From NCBI GenBank assembly GCA_017530365.1, contig JAFXMK010000023.1:1-64000 (forward strand): a stretch of DNA of 64,000 bases, read 5' to 3'. Made by a program: the position numbers and the translations under genes. Positions 16,687 through 25,123 of the stretch are shown piece by piece. The notes under the pieces were generated by a model, which was not told the DNA's origin, ran no database searches, and worked only from the letters and a program-made list of their open reading frames with translations. The DNA is from Bacteroidales bacterium (GTDB lineage: Bacteria; Bacteroidota; Bacteroidia; Bacteroidales; F082). Position 1 is the first letter of the stretch, and each line of letters opens with the position of its first letter.

Positions 16687-17835
16687 ATGACTAAAGATTC
16701 TGTAAAAGAACATAAATTTATCATATTTTGTGGTCATTCAATAAATGCTTTGGGCATTATTCGTAGTCTTCATCAAGTTCAAATAGATCCTATTGCTATT
16801 TTTATCAGGAATGCTGAGGTTAACTATGTTGAATGTAGCCGATTCATCGGAAAGAAGCATTATGTTGATGACAGTATGCAAGGATTGGAACTTCTGTTGC
16901 TGGAATATGGCAGCGAAGAATACCCTCCATTTGTTTTTACCGCTGATGATTATCATACCATGTTGTTGGATCAGAACTATGAGAAGTTGGCAGGTCGGTT
17001 CTATTTTTTCAACTGTGGCGAATCAATGCGGCTTACTTCTTTTCAATATAAAGATGAACAATGCCGTGCTGCTAAGGAGGCTGGATTTGTAGTGCCAGCA
17101 TGGGAAGTAGTTGAAAAAGGCGCTTTTCCCAAAACGTTGTGCTATCCTGTTATTACAAAGTCAATTTCCTCTAATGAAGGGGGGTGGAAAAAGGATGTTT
17201 TTGTTTGTAACAATGAAGAGGAATTGGACAATGCTTATAAGAAAATTACCGCTAGCAGGTTATTACTGGAGGAGTATGTCCAAAAAAAATGTGAAATTAC
17301 GTTGCATGGCTTTTCTGTTAATGCCGGTCAGCAAGTGTTTATCCCCTTCTATTCGGAAGACTATGTTTTTTCAAGAACGGGATTTGGAAATTTTCTTACT
17401 TTTCAACCCGTTGAGAATCCTTCCTTACTCGATCGTACAATTAAACTAATACAAACTCTTAAGTATTCAGGACTATTTGGGATTGATATGACAATGGACA
17501 AAACGGGTGAGCTTTTGTTTTTTGAGATTAATTTGCGTTCAGATGCAAGAAACTATGGGGTAACCGCAGGTGGGGCTAACTTGCCTTTATTATGGGCACA
17601 AACTACAATTGGAGAAGCGTTGCCTACTGATTTGTCTTTGAGGAAAAAGTTCTATGTGGTGGACGAAATACCGGATATTATGCGGTATAAGAAGAACCCA
17701 TGGAAATGGATGTCGGACTTGAGTCGTGCTGATGTTTATCTTTGGTATTACAAACATGATAATGCACCTATCTGGCGATATTTTAAATCAAAAATGATAA
17801 AAGGTGCAAAGAAGTTCTTTAGTCGTTGGCACTAG
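16687..17835 (+). CDS. ATP-grasp family protein (third in the locus)
   Basis: A 382-residue carboxylate-amine-ligase-like protein. An N-terminal Rossmann-type part (FIIFCGHSINALGIIRSL) is followed by an ATP-grasp core: YPVITKSISS, LLLEEYVQKKCEITLHGF, and the metal-site FEINLRSDARNYGVTAGG. The C-terminal 50 residues are basic and aromatic. It resembles ATP-grasp proteins of capsule loci more than the pair at 2517-5016. The next gene, 21 bases on, encodes a beta-propeller-like protein; they probably act together, but the chemistry is unknown. Confidence 0.8.
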   Translation: MTKDSVKEHKFIIFCGHSINALGIIRSLHQVQIDPIAIFIRNAEVNYVECSRFIGKKHYVDDSMQGLELLLLEYGSEEYPPFVFTADDYHTMLLDQNYEKLAGRFYFFNCGESMRLTSFQYKDEQCRAAKEAGFVVPAWEVVEKGAFPKTLCYPVITKSISSNEGGWKKDVFVCNNEEELDNAYKKITASRLLLEEYVQKKCEITLHGFSVNAGQQVFIPFYSEDYVFSRTGFGNFLTFQPVENPSLLDRTIKLIQTLKYSGLFGIDMTMDKTGELLFFEINLRSDARNYGVTAGGANLPLLWAQTTIGEALPTDLSLRKKFYVVDEIPDIMRYKKNPWKWMSDLSRADVYLWYYKHDNAPIWRYFKSKMIKGAKKFFSRWH

Positions 17836-17856
17836 TATTTATGAGAGGACTTGTTG

Positions 17857-18741
17857 ATGATAAAGAGGTTGTTCAATTATTTAACTAGAAGGTATTGGAC
17901 CATTGGCTTTGTGATCAATGGATTGGATGGTGTAATGAATGACGATCCCATTCGTGTTGAGTGGTTGAAGACATCAAAGAAGTTTTGGTTCGCGGACCCC
18001 TTCATTCTAGATGTACTTGATAATGAAATAAAGGTTCTTGTCGAGGAAATGCCAGTAGGGAAACCTCACAAAGGGGTTATTACTTTATTGAAAGTGAATA
18101 GGCATAGTTTTGAAGTTATAGAAAAGAAAATACTGCTTGAGTTGCCGACGCATTTGAGTTTCCCTTGTGTTTTACGTGAAAAAGGGAAGATTTACATATA
18201 TCCCGAAAGTGCATTAAGTGGAAGGTTGGATGTATATGAATACAATCCAACAAAAGAAACTGTTTCATATTATAAAACGATTTGTGATGATGAGGTGTGG
18301 GATTCATGTATGACAGATATGTTCGGTGAGAAACTACTTTTTACTGCAGCACACAACGATTACCTTCTTGACATATATAAATGGGATGAGTACGTAAATC
18401 GTTTTAAACCATGGAAACAGTTTGTTTCAGACAGCAAAAACTCTAGATTGGGTGGTCAATTGTTTGAGTATCATGGAGATGTGTATTATCCAGCACAAGA
18501 TTGTAATAACGGATATGGCTCGGCGCTTCAAATCAAGAAGATTAGTTATAAGGATAATGATTTCTCATTTGAGACTGTAAAAAAGATTATGTCACCACAT
18601 CCTAAAATGAAACTAGGCTTGCATACTATGAATGAATATAAAGGTGTTTGTGTAGTTGATGTCCTTGGGTATAGAAACCCACTGATAGGCAAAACGCTCT
18701 CTTATATAGTAGGTGTGATTAAGAAAATAAAATTAAAGTAA
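17857..18741 (+). CDS. GINT1-like beta-propeller protein, probable glycan-synthesis factor
   Basis: A protein of 294 residues from ATG 17857 (two TTG codons precede it in frame but are less likely). The motif series KKFWFADPFIL, HLSFPCVLREKGKIYIYPES, and LLFTAAHND recurs in the N-terminal propeller-like domain found beside glucosamine-inositolphosphorylceramide transferases and in bacterial formyltransferase-like proteins. The repeated DPF/FPC/YIYPE blades suggest a five-bladed propeller. On its own it lacks an obvious GT active site. It sits between an ATP-grasp protein and a GT2. Family assignment is moderate, function unknown. Confidence 0.6.
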   Translation: MIKRLFNYLTRRYWTIGFVINGLDGVMNDDPIRVEWLKTSKKFWFADPFILDVLDNEIKVLVEEMPVGKPHKGVITLLKVNRHSFEVIEKKILLELPTHLSFPCVLREKGKIYIYPESALSGRLDVYEYNPTKETVSYYKTICDDEVWDSCMTDMFGEKLLFTAAHNDYLLDIYKWDEYVNRFKPWKQFVSDSKNSRLGGQLFEYHGDVYYPAQDCNNGYGSALQIKKISYKDNDFSFETVKKIMSPHPKMKLGLHTMNEYKGVCVVDVLGYRNPLIGKTLSYIVGVIKKIKLK

Positions 18742-18793
18742 TCTTTTGATAATCAGGTTCTGTTCTGTTACCGATTGGTTTGATTTGTAATAA

Positions 18794-18801
18794 TACTTTT
18801 G
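18794..18801 (+). promoter_or_regulatory. Possible internal promoter -7 element in the glycan operon
   Basis: The 95-base gap 18742-18836 is the longest in the glycan block and contains TACTTTTG, which fits the Bacteroidetes -7 consensus TAnnTTTG, 35 bases before the GT2 start. No TTG at the proper distance upstream is convincing, so this is a weak call. Confidence 0.3.
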
Positions 18802-18836
18802 ACAAATACATCTTGCTATTGAATTAAAGAAGGGTA

Positions 18837-19796
18837 ATGTTTTTTTCTGTTATTATACCACTTTATAACAAAGCGCCCTACGTCGCAAAAGCCATCCAAA
18901 GTGTGCTATCTCAAACCTATGAGGATTATGAGTTGATCGTTATGGATGACGGTAGTAAGGATGATTCGTTCTCAATAGCCTTGAAAACAATCGAGGGATG
19001 CGGACACTGTCATTTATACCGCCAGAAAAACTCGGGGGTAAGTGAGGCTCGAAACAATGGCGTGGCGCTTTCTCAAGGTGATTATCTTTGTTTTCTTGAT
19101 GCCGATGATTGGTGGGAACCAACTTTTTTAGAGGAGATGTCTAAATTGATTGAGGATTTTCCTGATGCTGGTATCTATGGCACAAACTACACTATTGTAA
19201 ATGAAACCAAGCATAAGACGAGGGTGGCACCGATTGGTGTGGAAGCAGGCTTTGAGAAAGGCTATATCAATTATTGCCAGGTGTATGCTAAAACCTTAGC
19301 CATGCCATTAACTAGTATTTCAGTTAGTGTACCTCGTTCTGTGTTCAATGAGTTGGGTGGATTTAGTACTAATCTTGATCTTGGTGAGGATTTTGACCTT
19401 TGGATTCGCATTGCATTGAAAAATAGAGTCGTATTGTTGAATAAACCATTGTCAAATTACAATCAAGATGTGGATCCAACGTATCGAGGGACCCATCGCG
19501 GCAAACACCACCCCCGAAATCCAGATAAACATTATTTGTGGAATATCGACTATCTAGAGGTAGAGGAAAAGCGAAACCCTGATCTTAAGCTTTTGATCGA
19601 CAAGCTTCGTGCATATACTCTAATGCATTATTATTTAGATCCAAAATTTAGGTCTCGAGCTAAAACTGAACTTGCGAAAATAGACTGGGATTCACTTCCT
19701 TCCAAAGTAAAGAGACAGTATTCTATGCCTATACCACTACTAAGGATTAATCATTCTATTATGAAATTGTTAGCGGTTATTAAGAATAAGATCTAA
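18837..19796 (+). CDS. Glycosyltransferase family 2 protein
   Basis: A 319-residue GT2: FFSVIIPLYNKAPYV, MDDGSKDDS, KNSGVSEARNNG, LDADDWWEPTF and the later GEDFDLWIRIA are all in order. Its 5' gap may carry a promoter. One base separates its stop from the hexapeptide transferase gene. Confidence 0.9.
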   Translation: MFFSVIIPLYNKAPYVAKAIQSVLSQTYEDYELIVMDDGSKDDSFSIALKTIEGCGHCHLYRQKNSGVSEARNNGVALSQGDYLCFLDADDWWEPTFLEEMSKLIEDFPDAGIYGTNYTIVNETKHKTRVAPIGVEAGFEKGYINYCQVYAKTLAMPLTSISVSVPRSVFNELGGFSTNLDLGEDFDLWIRIALKNRVVLLNKPLSNYNQDVDPTYRGTHRGKHHPRNPDKHYLWNIDYLEVEEKRNPDLKLLIDKLRAYTLMHYYLDPKFRSRAKTELAKIDWDSLPSKVKRQYSMPIPLLRINHSIMKLLAVIKNKI

Positions 19797-19797
19797 T

Positions 19798-20355
19798 ATG
19801 GGAAAAGCGTTTGATTATATTGAAAGTGACTACTATCGATACACGGGGGAAAGAGCTTCACGTGCAAAATTGATAAAGGATGCGGTCTTAGGGAGAAAAA
19901 AAGCATATAAATATTGTTTTTGGTTCCGCTTGGCTCACTTTAAGAATCCAATGCAACTATTGGCCAAGTTGATGCATCGTATTTTGAGTAATCGTTATAA
20001 AGTTTTTATTCCGAGGGATACAGAGATTGGTTATGGTTTTTATATTGGAGGGCCTTGCTTTGCAGTAATTATCAATGGTACCACAAAAATAGGCAATAAT
20101 GTCAATGTTTCTCAATACTTGAATATAGGTACAAACAATAAGACGCCTGCGATCATTGGGAATTGTGTATATATTGGTCCTCATGTTTCTATTGTGGATG
20201 ACGTAATCATAGAGGATTTCGCGACGATAGGTGCTGGTGCTGTTTTAACTAAACGGATTCCGAAAAACAGTACAGCTGTTGGGGTTCCAGCTAAGGTTAT
20301 TTCCTATGACAATCCCGGGAGATTTATTAATAATCCTGTTGATTGGATTGGTTGA
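19798..20355 (+). CDS. CysE/WcaB-type hexapeptide-repeat acetyltransferase
   Basis: A 185-residue protein with a helical N-terminus and a left-handed beta-helix made of I/V-G-x-x-x-x repeats: EIGYGFYIGGP, TKIGNNVNVSQYLNIGTNN, CVYIGPHVSIVDDVIIEDFATIGAGAVLTK, ending VGVPAKVIS. It closely follows the layout of serine-acetyltransferase-like enzymes used in capsule loci to O-acetylate sugars from acetyl-CoA. No cysteine-synthesis gene is nearby, so a glycan role is preferred. Confidence 0.87.
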   Translation: MGKAFDYIESDYYRYTGERASRAKLIKDAVLGRKKAYKYCFWFRLAHFKNPMQLLAKLMHRILSNRYKVFIPRDTEIGYGFYIGGPCFAVIINGTTKIGNNVNVSQYLNIGTNNKTPAIIGNCVYIGPHVSIVDDVIIEDFATIGAGAVLTKRIPKNSTAVGVPAKVISYDNPGRFINNPVDWIG

Positions 20356-20381
20356 GGTTATGAGTTTTGTTTTTTCATGGT

Positions 20382-21098
20382 ATGATTCCTAGAAAGATAC
20401 ACTACTGTTGGTTTGGTGGAGGAGAGATGCCTCAATTGGCTAAAGATTGTATAGCCTCATGGCATAAATATATGCCAGATTGGGAATACAAGCTTTGGAA
20501 TGAGGAGAATTTCGATGTCAATATTATTCCATACTCAAGTGAAGCCTACAAAGCAGGGAAATATGCTTTTGTAAGTGATATTGCCAGATTATGGGCGGTT
20601 GAAAAAGAAGGAGGCGTCTATTTTGATGTTGACTTTGAGGTTTATAAATCCTTTGAACCTTTGTTGAATTATAAAGCTTTTGCTGGCTTTGAAGGTTGCA
20701 AACGTAAGCTGTTGATGATGGGTGTGTTTGGTAGTGAAGCGCATGGGGAGTGGGTCAAAGAAATATGGCACATGTATGATGATCGTCATTTTCTGATGCC
20801 TGATGGCAGTTGTGACTTGACAACCAATGTGTTGGCTGCTACTCAATGCATGGCGAGATCTGGCTTCCAGCAAAATTGGCAAGAGCAGGATTATAAAGAT
20901 CTTCATGTTTTTCCCACAGACTATTTTTCTCCAAAACATACCACGGGGGAATACTTTCGTACTGAAAACACTTATTGTGAACACAAAGGAGTGAGTTCTT
21001 GGGCGAATCAACAAGGAGGGAAAAAAAGACTAGCTAGAATAATCGGTAGTAAGAACATGACCCGTCTAATTAAATTAAAAAGGAAGTTGTTTGGATGA
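20382..21098 (+). CDS. GT32-like (capsular polysaccharide synthesis) glycosyltransferase
   Basis: A 238-residue protein from ATG 20382 (IPRKIHYCWFGGGEMP); an in-frame TTG at 20367 adds only FFHG-type residues and is less likely. The DxD motif occurs as GGVYFDVDFEVYKSFEPL, preceded by AFVSDIARLWAVEKEGG, the standard GT32/mannosyltransferase OCH1-like arrangement. Retaining transferase using a nucleotide sugar and a metal. Its stop overlaps the next deacetylase by ATGA. Confidence 0.86.
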   Translation: MIPRKIHYCWFGGGEMPQLAKDCIASWHKYMPDWEYKLWNEENFDVNIIPYSSEAYKAGKYAFVSDIARLWAVEKEGGVYFDVDFEVYKSFEPLLNYKAFAGFEGCKRKLLMMGVFGSEAHGEWVKEIWHMYDDRHFLMPDGSCDLTTNVLAATQCMARSGFQQNWQEQDYKDLHVFPTDYFSPKHTTGEYFRTENTYCEHKGVSSWANQQGGKKRLARIIGSKNMTRLIKLKRKLFG

Positions 21099-21976
21099 GT
21101 GCCTTCGTGTATAAAGCATTGCGTTACAGTGGTGTAGCGTGGATTTGGCGAGAAACCGTGCAGCGTGGTAGAGTAACGTTTTTATTGTTTCATGATATGG
21201 AACTCTGTGATGCCGAAAGGAATTTCAGCTATTTGAAAAAGCATTATCATATCATCAGCCTTAAGCAGTATGTTGATGCCGTTCGTAACCAATCGGTACT
21301 TCCAAAGAAGGCTGTTGTAGTTACCTTTGATGACGGTCATGTGAGTAATTACAAACTTCTTCCTATCATAAAGAAACTCAATGTTCCAGTGACTGTGTTC
21401 TTGTGTTCCTCTATTGTGGGAACCCGAAGGCATTTCTGGTTTAGACATTCGGAAGTGGTAAAGCATAAAGTAGAATCTCTCAAACAATTAAGTACTGAGG
21501 AACGGTTGCGGGTGCTTCAGACCATGGGATTCATCCAGGCTAAGGAGTATGATGATAGACAAGCATTAAGTTCAAAGGAGATAGAAGAAATGAAGACTGT
21601 TGTTGATTTTCAATCGCATACTTGTTTTCACCCTATTCTTCCGCAATGTGATGACACTACCGCAAGAGAAGAGATTGTTTCTTCTAAACTTCAACTGGAG
21701 TCTTTGTTTGGGTTGGATATCTATGCTTTATCATATCCTAATGGTGATTATTCTGATCGGGATATTAAATTGGCTAAGGAAGCGGGGTATCAATGTGGTA
21801 TCACGGTTGATTCGGGATACAACAACCGCAGCTCAGATTTGTTCCGATTAAAAAGGTTTTCGGTGAACGATGCCAAATCTATTACTGAGTTAATGGTTAA
21901 GGCCAGTGGAATTTATGCTTTGATAAAACATAAACTGCACAAACCGTCCTACGGTTACAAACCCTCCAGAGCATGA
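21095..21976 (+). CDS. NodB-type deacetylase, candidate deformylase
   Basis: A 293-residue CE4-fold protein. Visible motifs are LLFHDM, VVTFDDGHVSNY (metal aspartates), DFQSHTCFHPIL (metal histidines), and LSYPNGDYSD. No signal peptide. It overlaps the formyltransferase gene downstream by ATGA, and a GT-C-like membrane protein follows. That trio recalls the ArnD (NodB-fold deformylase), ArnA formyltransferase domain and ArnT order of functions in lipid A modification, so removal of a formyl group from a lipid-linked amino sugar is a specific alternative to plain deacetylation (inference). Confidence 0.83.
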   Translation: MSAFVYKALRYSGVAWIWRETVQRGRVTFLLFHDMELCDAERNFSYLKKHYHIISLKQYVDAVRNQSVLPKKAVVVTFDDGHVSNYKLLPIIKKLNVPVTVFLCSSIVGTRRHFWFRHSEVVKHKVESLKQLSTEERLRVLQTMGFIQAKEYDDRQALSSKEIEEMKTVVDFQSHTCFHPILPQCDDTTAREEIVSSKLQLESLFGLDIYALSYPNGDYSDRDIKLAKEAGYQCGITVDSGYNNRSSDLFRLKRFSVNDAKSITELMVKASGIYALIKHKLHKPSYGYKPSRA

Positions 21977-22719
21977 GAATCGTTGTCCTTTGCGGTCCAG
22001 GATTAAATTTGTTCCAACAAAAAGTAGTGGAACCTATTATTGGTGACCATTCGTTTGATATAGTTGGAGCCTTAATAGATAACCGCCCAAAACCTTCGTT
22101 TAAGAAACGTTTCATCAAGAATCTCAAGCGTGGGCGTGGGGGGTATATGTTAGTGATGTTTTTCAAGAGCCGACGTCACAAAAACGATCCTTCTGTGTCG
22201 GCGAGGCTTTTCTTTGAGAGGTTAGGAGTACCTTGTATAGAAACTCGTGAACCTTATCATGAAACGACCGTCATGAAACTGAAGGCATGGCAACCTGAGG
22301 TAATGGTGATGTTGGGCGGCTTTGGCATAGTTAAAGAGCCTTTGCTGTCATTAGCTCCGCAAGGAATATTGTCCTATCATCATGGCAATATGCGTAAATA
22401 TCGCGGCCAACCGGTTGGTTTTTGGGAACTGTATAACGGCGAAACAGAAATGGGAGTTACCGTCCAGAGGCTTGCCGCTGGTATTGACAAAGGGACTCCC
22501 ATAGTTGAGAAGGTCATCCCTATTGAAAAAAACGATGACGTGAATAGTCTAAGTAATAGAGCTTTGATGTCTAGCACATCAATGATGCATGAAGCGGTTC
22601 AATTGTTGGCTGCCCCATCGTTTAGTCCGAATGTGATTCGTGAATTTGGACCAATTTATACGCTCCCAAACTTAAGGCAATACTTGAGGTTAAAGTTTAA
22701 ATTGCTTTTTAGGAAATGA
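21973..22719 (+). CDS. Formyltransferase-family protein (Fmt/ArnA-FT fold)
   Basis: A 248-residue protein with the formyltransferase core. The conserved catalytic region appears as ILSYHHGNMRKYRGQPVGFW (compare the HGxLLPxYRG block of Fmt and sugar N-formyltransferases), followed by ETEMGVTVQRLAAGIDKGTPI, which carries the conserved aspartate. Such enzymes move a formyl group from 10-formyl-tetrahydrofolate to an amine. It is not the housekeeping Met-tRNA enzyme: shorter, in a glycan operon, and lacking the usual C-terminal tRNA domain. Flanked by ATGA overlaps on both sides. Confidence 0.8.
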   Translation: MRIVVLCGPGLNLFQQKVVEPIIGDHSFDIVGALIDNRPKPSFKKRFIKNLKRGRGGYMLVMFFKSRRHKNDPSVSARLFFERLGVPCIETREPYHETTVMKLKAWQPEVMVMLGGFGIVKEPLLSLAPQGILSYHHGNMRKYRGQPVGFWELYNGETEMGVTVQRLAAGIDKGTPIVEKVIPIEKNDDVNSLSNRALMSSTSMMHEAVQLLAAPSFSPNVIREFGPIYTLPNLRQYLRLKFKLLFRK

Positions 22720-24119
22720 TTCCGTTTTTCCCAAAACAAATAGCAAGTAAGGCCATCTATCTATATTTGGCAGCATTAGGGCTTGTCAGTATAGTTTTCT
22801 TCCAATATGCAATGTCGTTGACGTTCGTTGCGATTGGTGTGATGTGGGTGGTGGGTTTTTTCTTGTTGAGCCATTATTGTAGTAAGGAATGGCAGAGTAT
22901 TCCTGAAAAGTTGTTTATTAGACGTTTGTTTTGGACAGCATTGTTGCTTCGATGGGCTTGGGTGGTTTTCAGCTACTATTTTTACATAGCAAAAACAGGC
23001 CAGCCGTTCGAATTTGCAGCTGCTGATGCTCTGTGGTATTATGAGGAATCAACAGGGAATCGAAACACGCCAATAGCTGATGTCATCAGATACTTATTTG
23101 TCGATGCTGAATCGGTTTCTGATTCAGGATATGTATTCTACCTCTCATTGGTTAGTAAAATAACAGGGACGAGTGTCCTGTTGCCTCGTTTTATTAATTC
23201 CGTTTTTAGTGCTTGGACTTGTGTTTTGCTTTTTCAATTGACGAAACGTATCGTTGGAGAGGAAGCAGGTAGGCTGGCGGCAGTATTCTCATGTTTTATG
23301 CCCAATTTGATTTATTATTGCGGGCTCCACATGAAAGAAGCCATGATGCTTTTTGTATTAGTCGCTTTTTTGGAGCGTGCCGATTATTTGTTGCGTAGTC
23401 GGAAATATACTATATGGACCATTCTCGTGCCTGTTCTGTTGTTACTGATCCTTTTTACATTCCGAACGGTGTTAGGGGCCGCTGCAGCTTTTGCCTTCGT
23501 TACTGGTTTGGTGTTCACTAGGGCATCTGTGGTCGGTCGTAAAAAAAAGGTAATGATCATCGCTTGGGGAGCATTAGCAGTCTTGACACTTGCGGGAGGT
23601 GTCATCGTGAATGAAATCCAAGGAGTTTGGGAGGATCGTAATACGAATCAGGAAACCAAACGCTTGTCACAGACTCAAAGAGGAAATCAGTGGGCAAAAT
23701 ATGCCACGGGAACAGTGATGGCACCCATGATGTTTGTCCTGCCATTTCCCACGATGGTTGATGTGGATGAGCAATACAATCAGCAGGTTTTGAGTGGAGG
23801 TAATTATGTTAGGAATGTTTTTGGCGGTTTTGTCTTGATTGCTTTGTTCAGTGCGATATTTAGAAAAAAGAATTGGAGAGATTTGTCGTTAATAGGATCA
23901 TACGTGATTGCTTATTTAGGCATTGTTTCTGCTAGTGGATTTGCCAATTCTGAGCGCTTCCTATTGCCCGGCTTGCCAGTGCTGTTGATCCTTGCTGCAT
24001 ACGGTGTTACCTTGCTGAATGTAAAATATTATCGTTTTTTTAAGATTTGGTTGATAATTGTTCCCATGATGATTGTTGGTTGGGCAGTGTTTAAACTAGG
24101 GTCAAGAGGGTTGCTATGA
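22716..24119 (+). CDS. Multispanning GT-C-like membrane glycosyltransferase
   Basis: A 467-residue protein with about ten to twelve hydrophobic segments. An acidic loop after the second or third segment (FAAADALWYYEES, about 101-113) fits the first extracytoplasmic loop of GT-C enzymes of the ArnT/PMT_2 type, which take sugars from polyprenyl-phosphate donors. A later periplasmic-type loop carries FPTMVDVDEQYNQQ. A Wzy-type polymerase is the main alternative. ATGA overlaps on both sides join it to the formyltransferase and to a GT4 gene. Confidence 0.65.
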   Translation: MIPFFPKQIASKAIYLYLAALGLVSIVFFQYAMSLTFVAIGVMWVVGFFLLSHYCSKEWQSIPEKLFIRRLFWTALLLRWAWVVFSYYFYIAKTGQPFEFAAADALWYYEESTGNRNTPIADVIRYLFVDAESVSDSGYVFYLSLVSKITGTSVLLPRFINSVFSAWTCVLLFQLTKRIVGEEAGRLAAVFSCFMPNLIYYCGLHMKEAMMLFVLVAFLERADYLLRSRKYTIWTILVPVLLLLILFTFRTVLGAAAAFAFVTGLVFTRASVVGRKKKVMIIAWGALAVLTLAGGVIVNEIQGVWEDRNTNQETKRLSQTQRGNQWAKYATGTVMAPMMFVLPFPTMVDVDEQYNQQVLSGGNYVRNVFGGFVLIALFSAIFRKKNWRDLSLIGSYVIAYLGIVSASGFANSERFLLPGLPVLLILAAYGVTLLNVKYYRFFKIWLIIVPMMIVGWAVFKLGSRGLL

Positions 24120-25123
24120 GAATTTTGTTGATATGTAATTACAAGCCTGGTGTGGGGGGCATCTCTGGACAAGTGGAAATCCTTCAAAAGAAGCTTCATG
24201 GGGAAGGACATGTTGTTGAGATATTCAGCGCCAAAGCTTCGATGTGGAAACGTTTGTGGCTTTTACCTCAACTGTACCAAAGAGCAAAAGACTATGAATT
24301 ATTGCATATTCATTGCTGTTCGGGCTGGGGATTTCTTCCTGCGGTGTTAGGCGTGAGTGTCGGTAAACGGTTGGGGAAGAAGGTGGTCCTTACCTATCAT
24401 GGGGGAGGAGGAGAACGTTTTTTTGACAAACATCCTCGTTTGGTGCGTCGTTATTTGAAACGTACTGATACCAATATTGTTCTTTCTGGTTTTTTGGCTG
24501 ACGTTTTTGAAAAACATCAATTGCCATATAAAATTATCCCAAACATTATAGAACTTGATGATGCTCGGTTTAGAGTTCGATTGCCTATCCGGCCTCGCTT
24601 TGTCTGTATTCGTGCACATGAAGAACTATATAATATCCCGTGTATCCTGCGTGCCTTCCAGCAAGTTCAACGGCAAATGCCAGAAGCAACTTTGATGCTT
24701 GTTGGTGGAGGGTCTTTACATGAGGAGTTGAAACGGCAGGTGGAACGAATGGGCATTCTTAACGTGTTGTTCACAGGTTGTGTTGATAATAGCATAATTA
24801 TGCGGTATTTGGATCAATCAGATATCATGCTTTCTTCGCCCAAAGTGGATAATATGCCCGTCTCGTTAATAGAAGCTATGAACGCTGGATTATTAGTGAT
24901 TTCCTCACGTGTTGGTGGCGTGCCCTACATGATTGAAGATGGCAAGAATGGTTTGTTGTTTGAAAGCGACAATGATAGCGAACTGGCTGAAAAAATGCTT
25001 TGGGCGATTCGGCATCAAGACGATGCGAGGTCAATGATTGCAAGTGCTAGGGAATCAGTGAAGCAGTATCAGTGGGATAACGTGAAAGATCCATTGTATT
25101 CAGTTTATGGGATTTATTCATGA
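24116..25123 (+). CDS. Glycosyltransferase family 4 protein
   Basis: A 335-residue GT-B fold transferase. N-terminal CNYKPGVGGISGQVEILQKKL is the acceptor-domain start; the C-terminal donor domain has MLVGGGSLHEELKRQVERMG and the family E-x7-E region MPVSLIEAMNAGLLVISSRV. Retaining enzyme using a nucleotide sugar at the cytoplasmic face. It overlaps the CapK-like gene by 17 bases. Confidence 0.9.
   Translation: MRILLICNYKPGVGGISGQVEILQKKLHGEGHVVEIFSAKASMWKRLWLLPQLYQRAKDYELLHIHCCSGWGFLPAVLGVSVGKRLGKKVVLTYHGGGGERFFDKHPRLVRRYLKRTDTNIVLSGFLADVFEKHQLPYKIIPNIIELDDARFRVRLPIRPRFVCIRAHEELYNIPCILRAFQQVQRQMPEATLMLVGGGSLHEELKRQVERMGILNVLFTGCVDNSIIMRYLDQSDIMLSSPKVDNMPVSLIEAMNAGLLVISSRVGGVPYMIEDGKNGLLFESDNDSELAEKMLWAIRHQDDARSMIASARESVKQYQWDNVKDPLYSVYGIYS

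Noticed and set aside
19798-20355. Housekeeping serine acetyltransferase CysE
   Set aside because: The fold fits, but it is embedded in a glycan operon with no cysteine-synthesis genes; a glycan O-acetyltransferase is the better reading.
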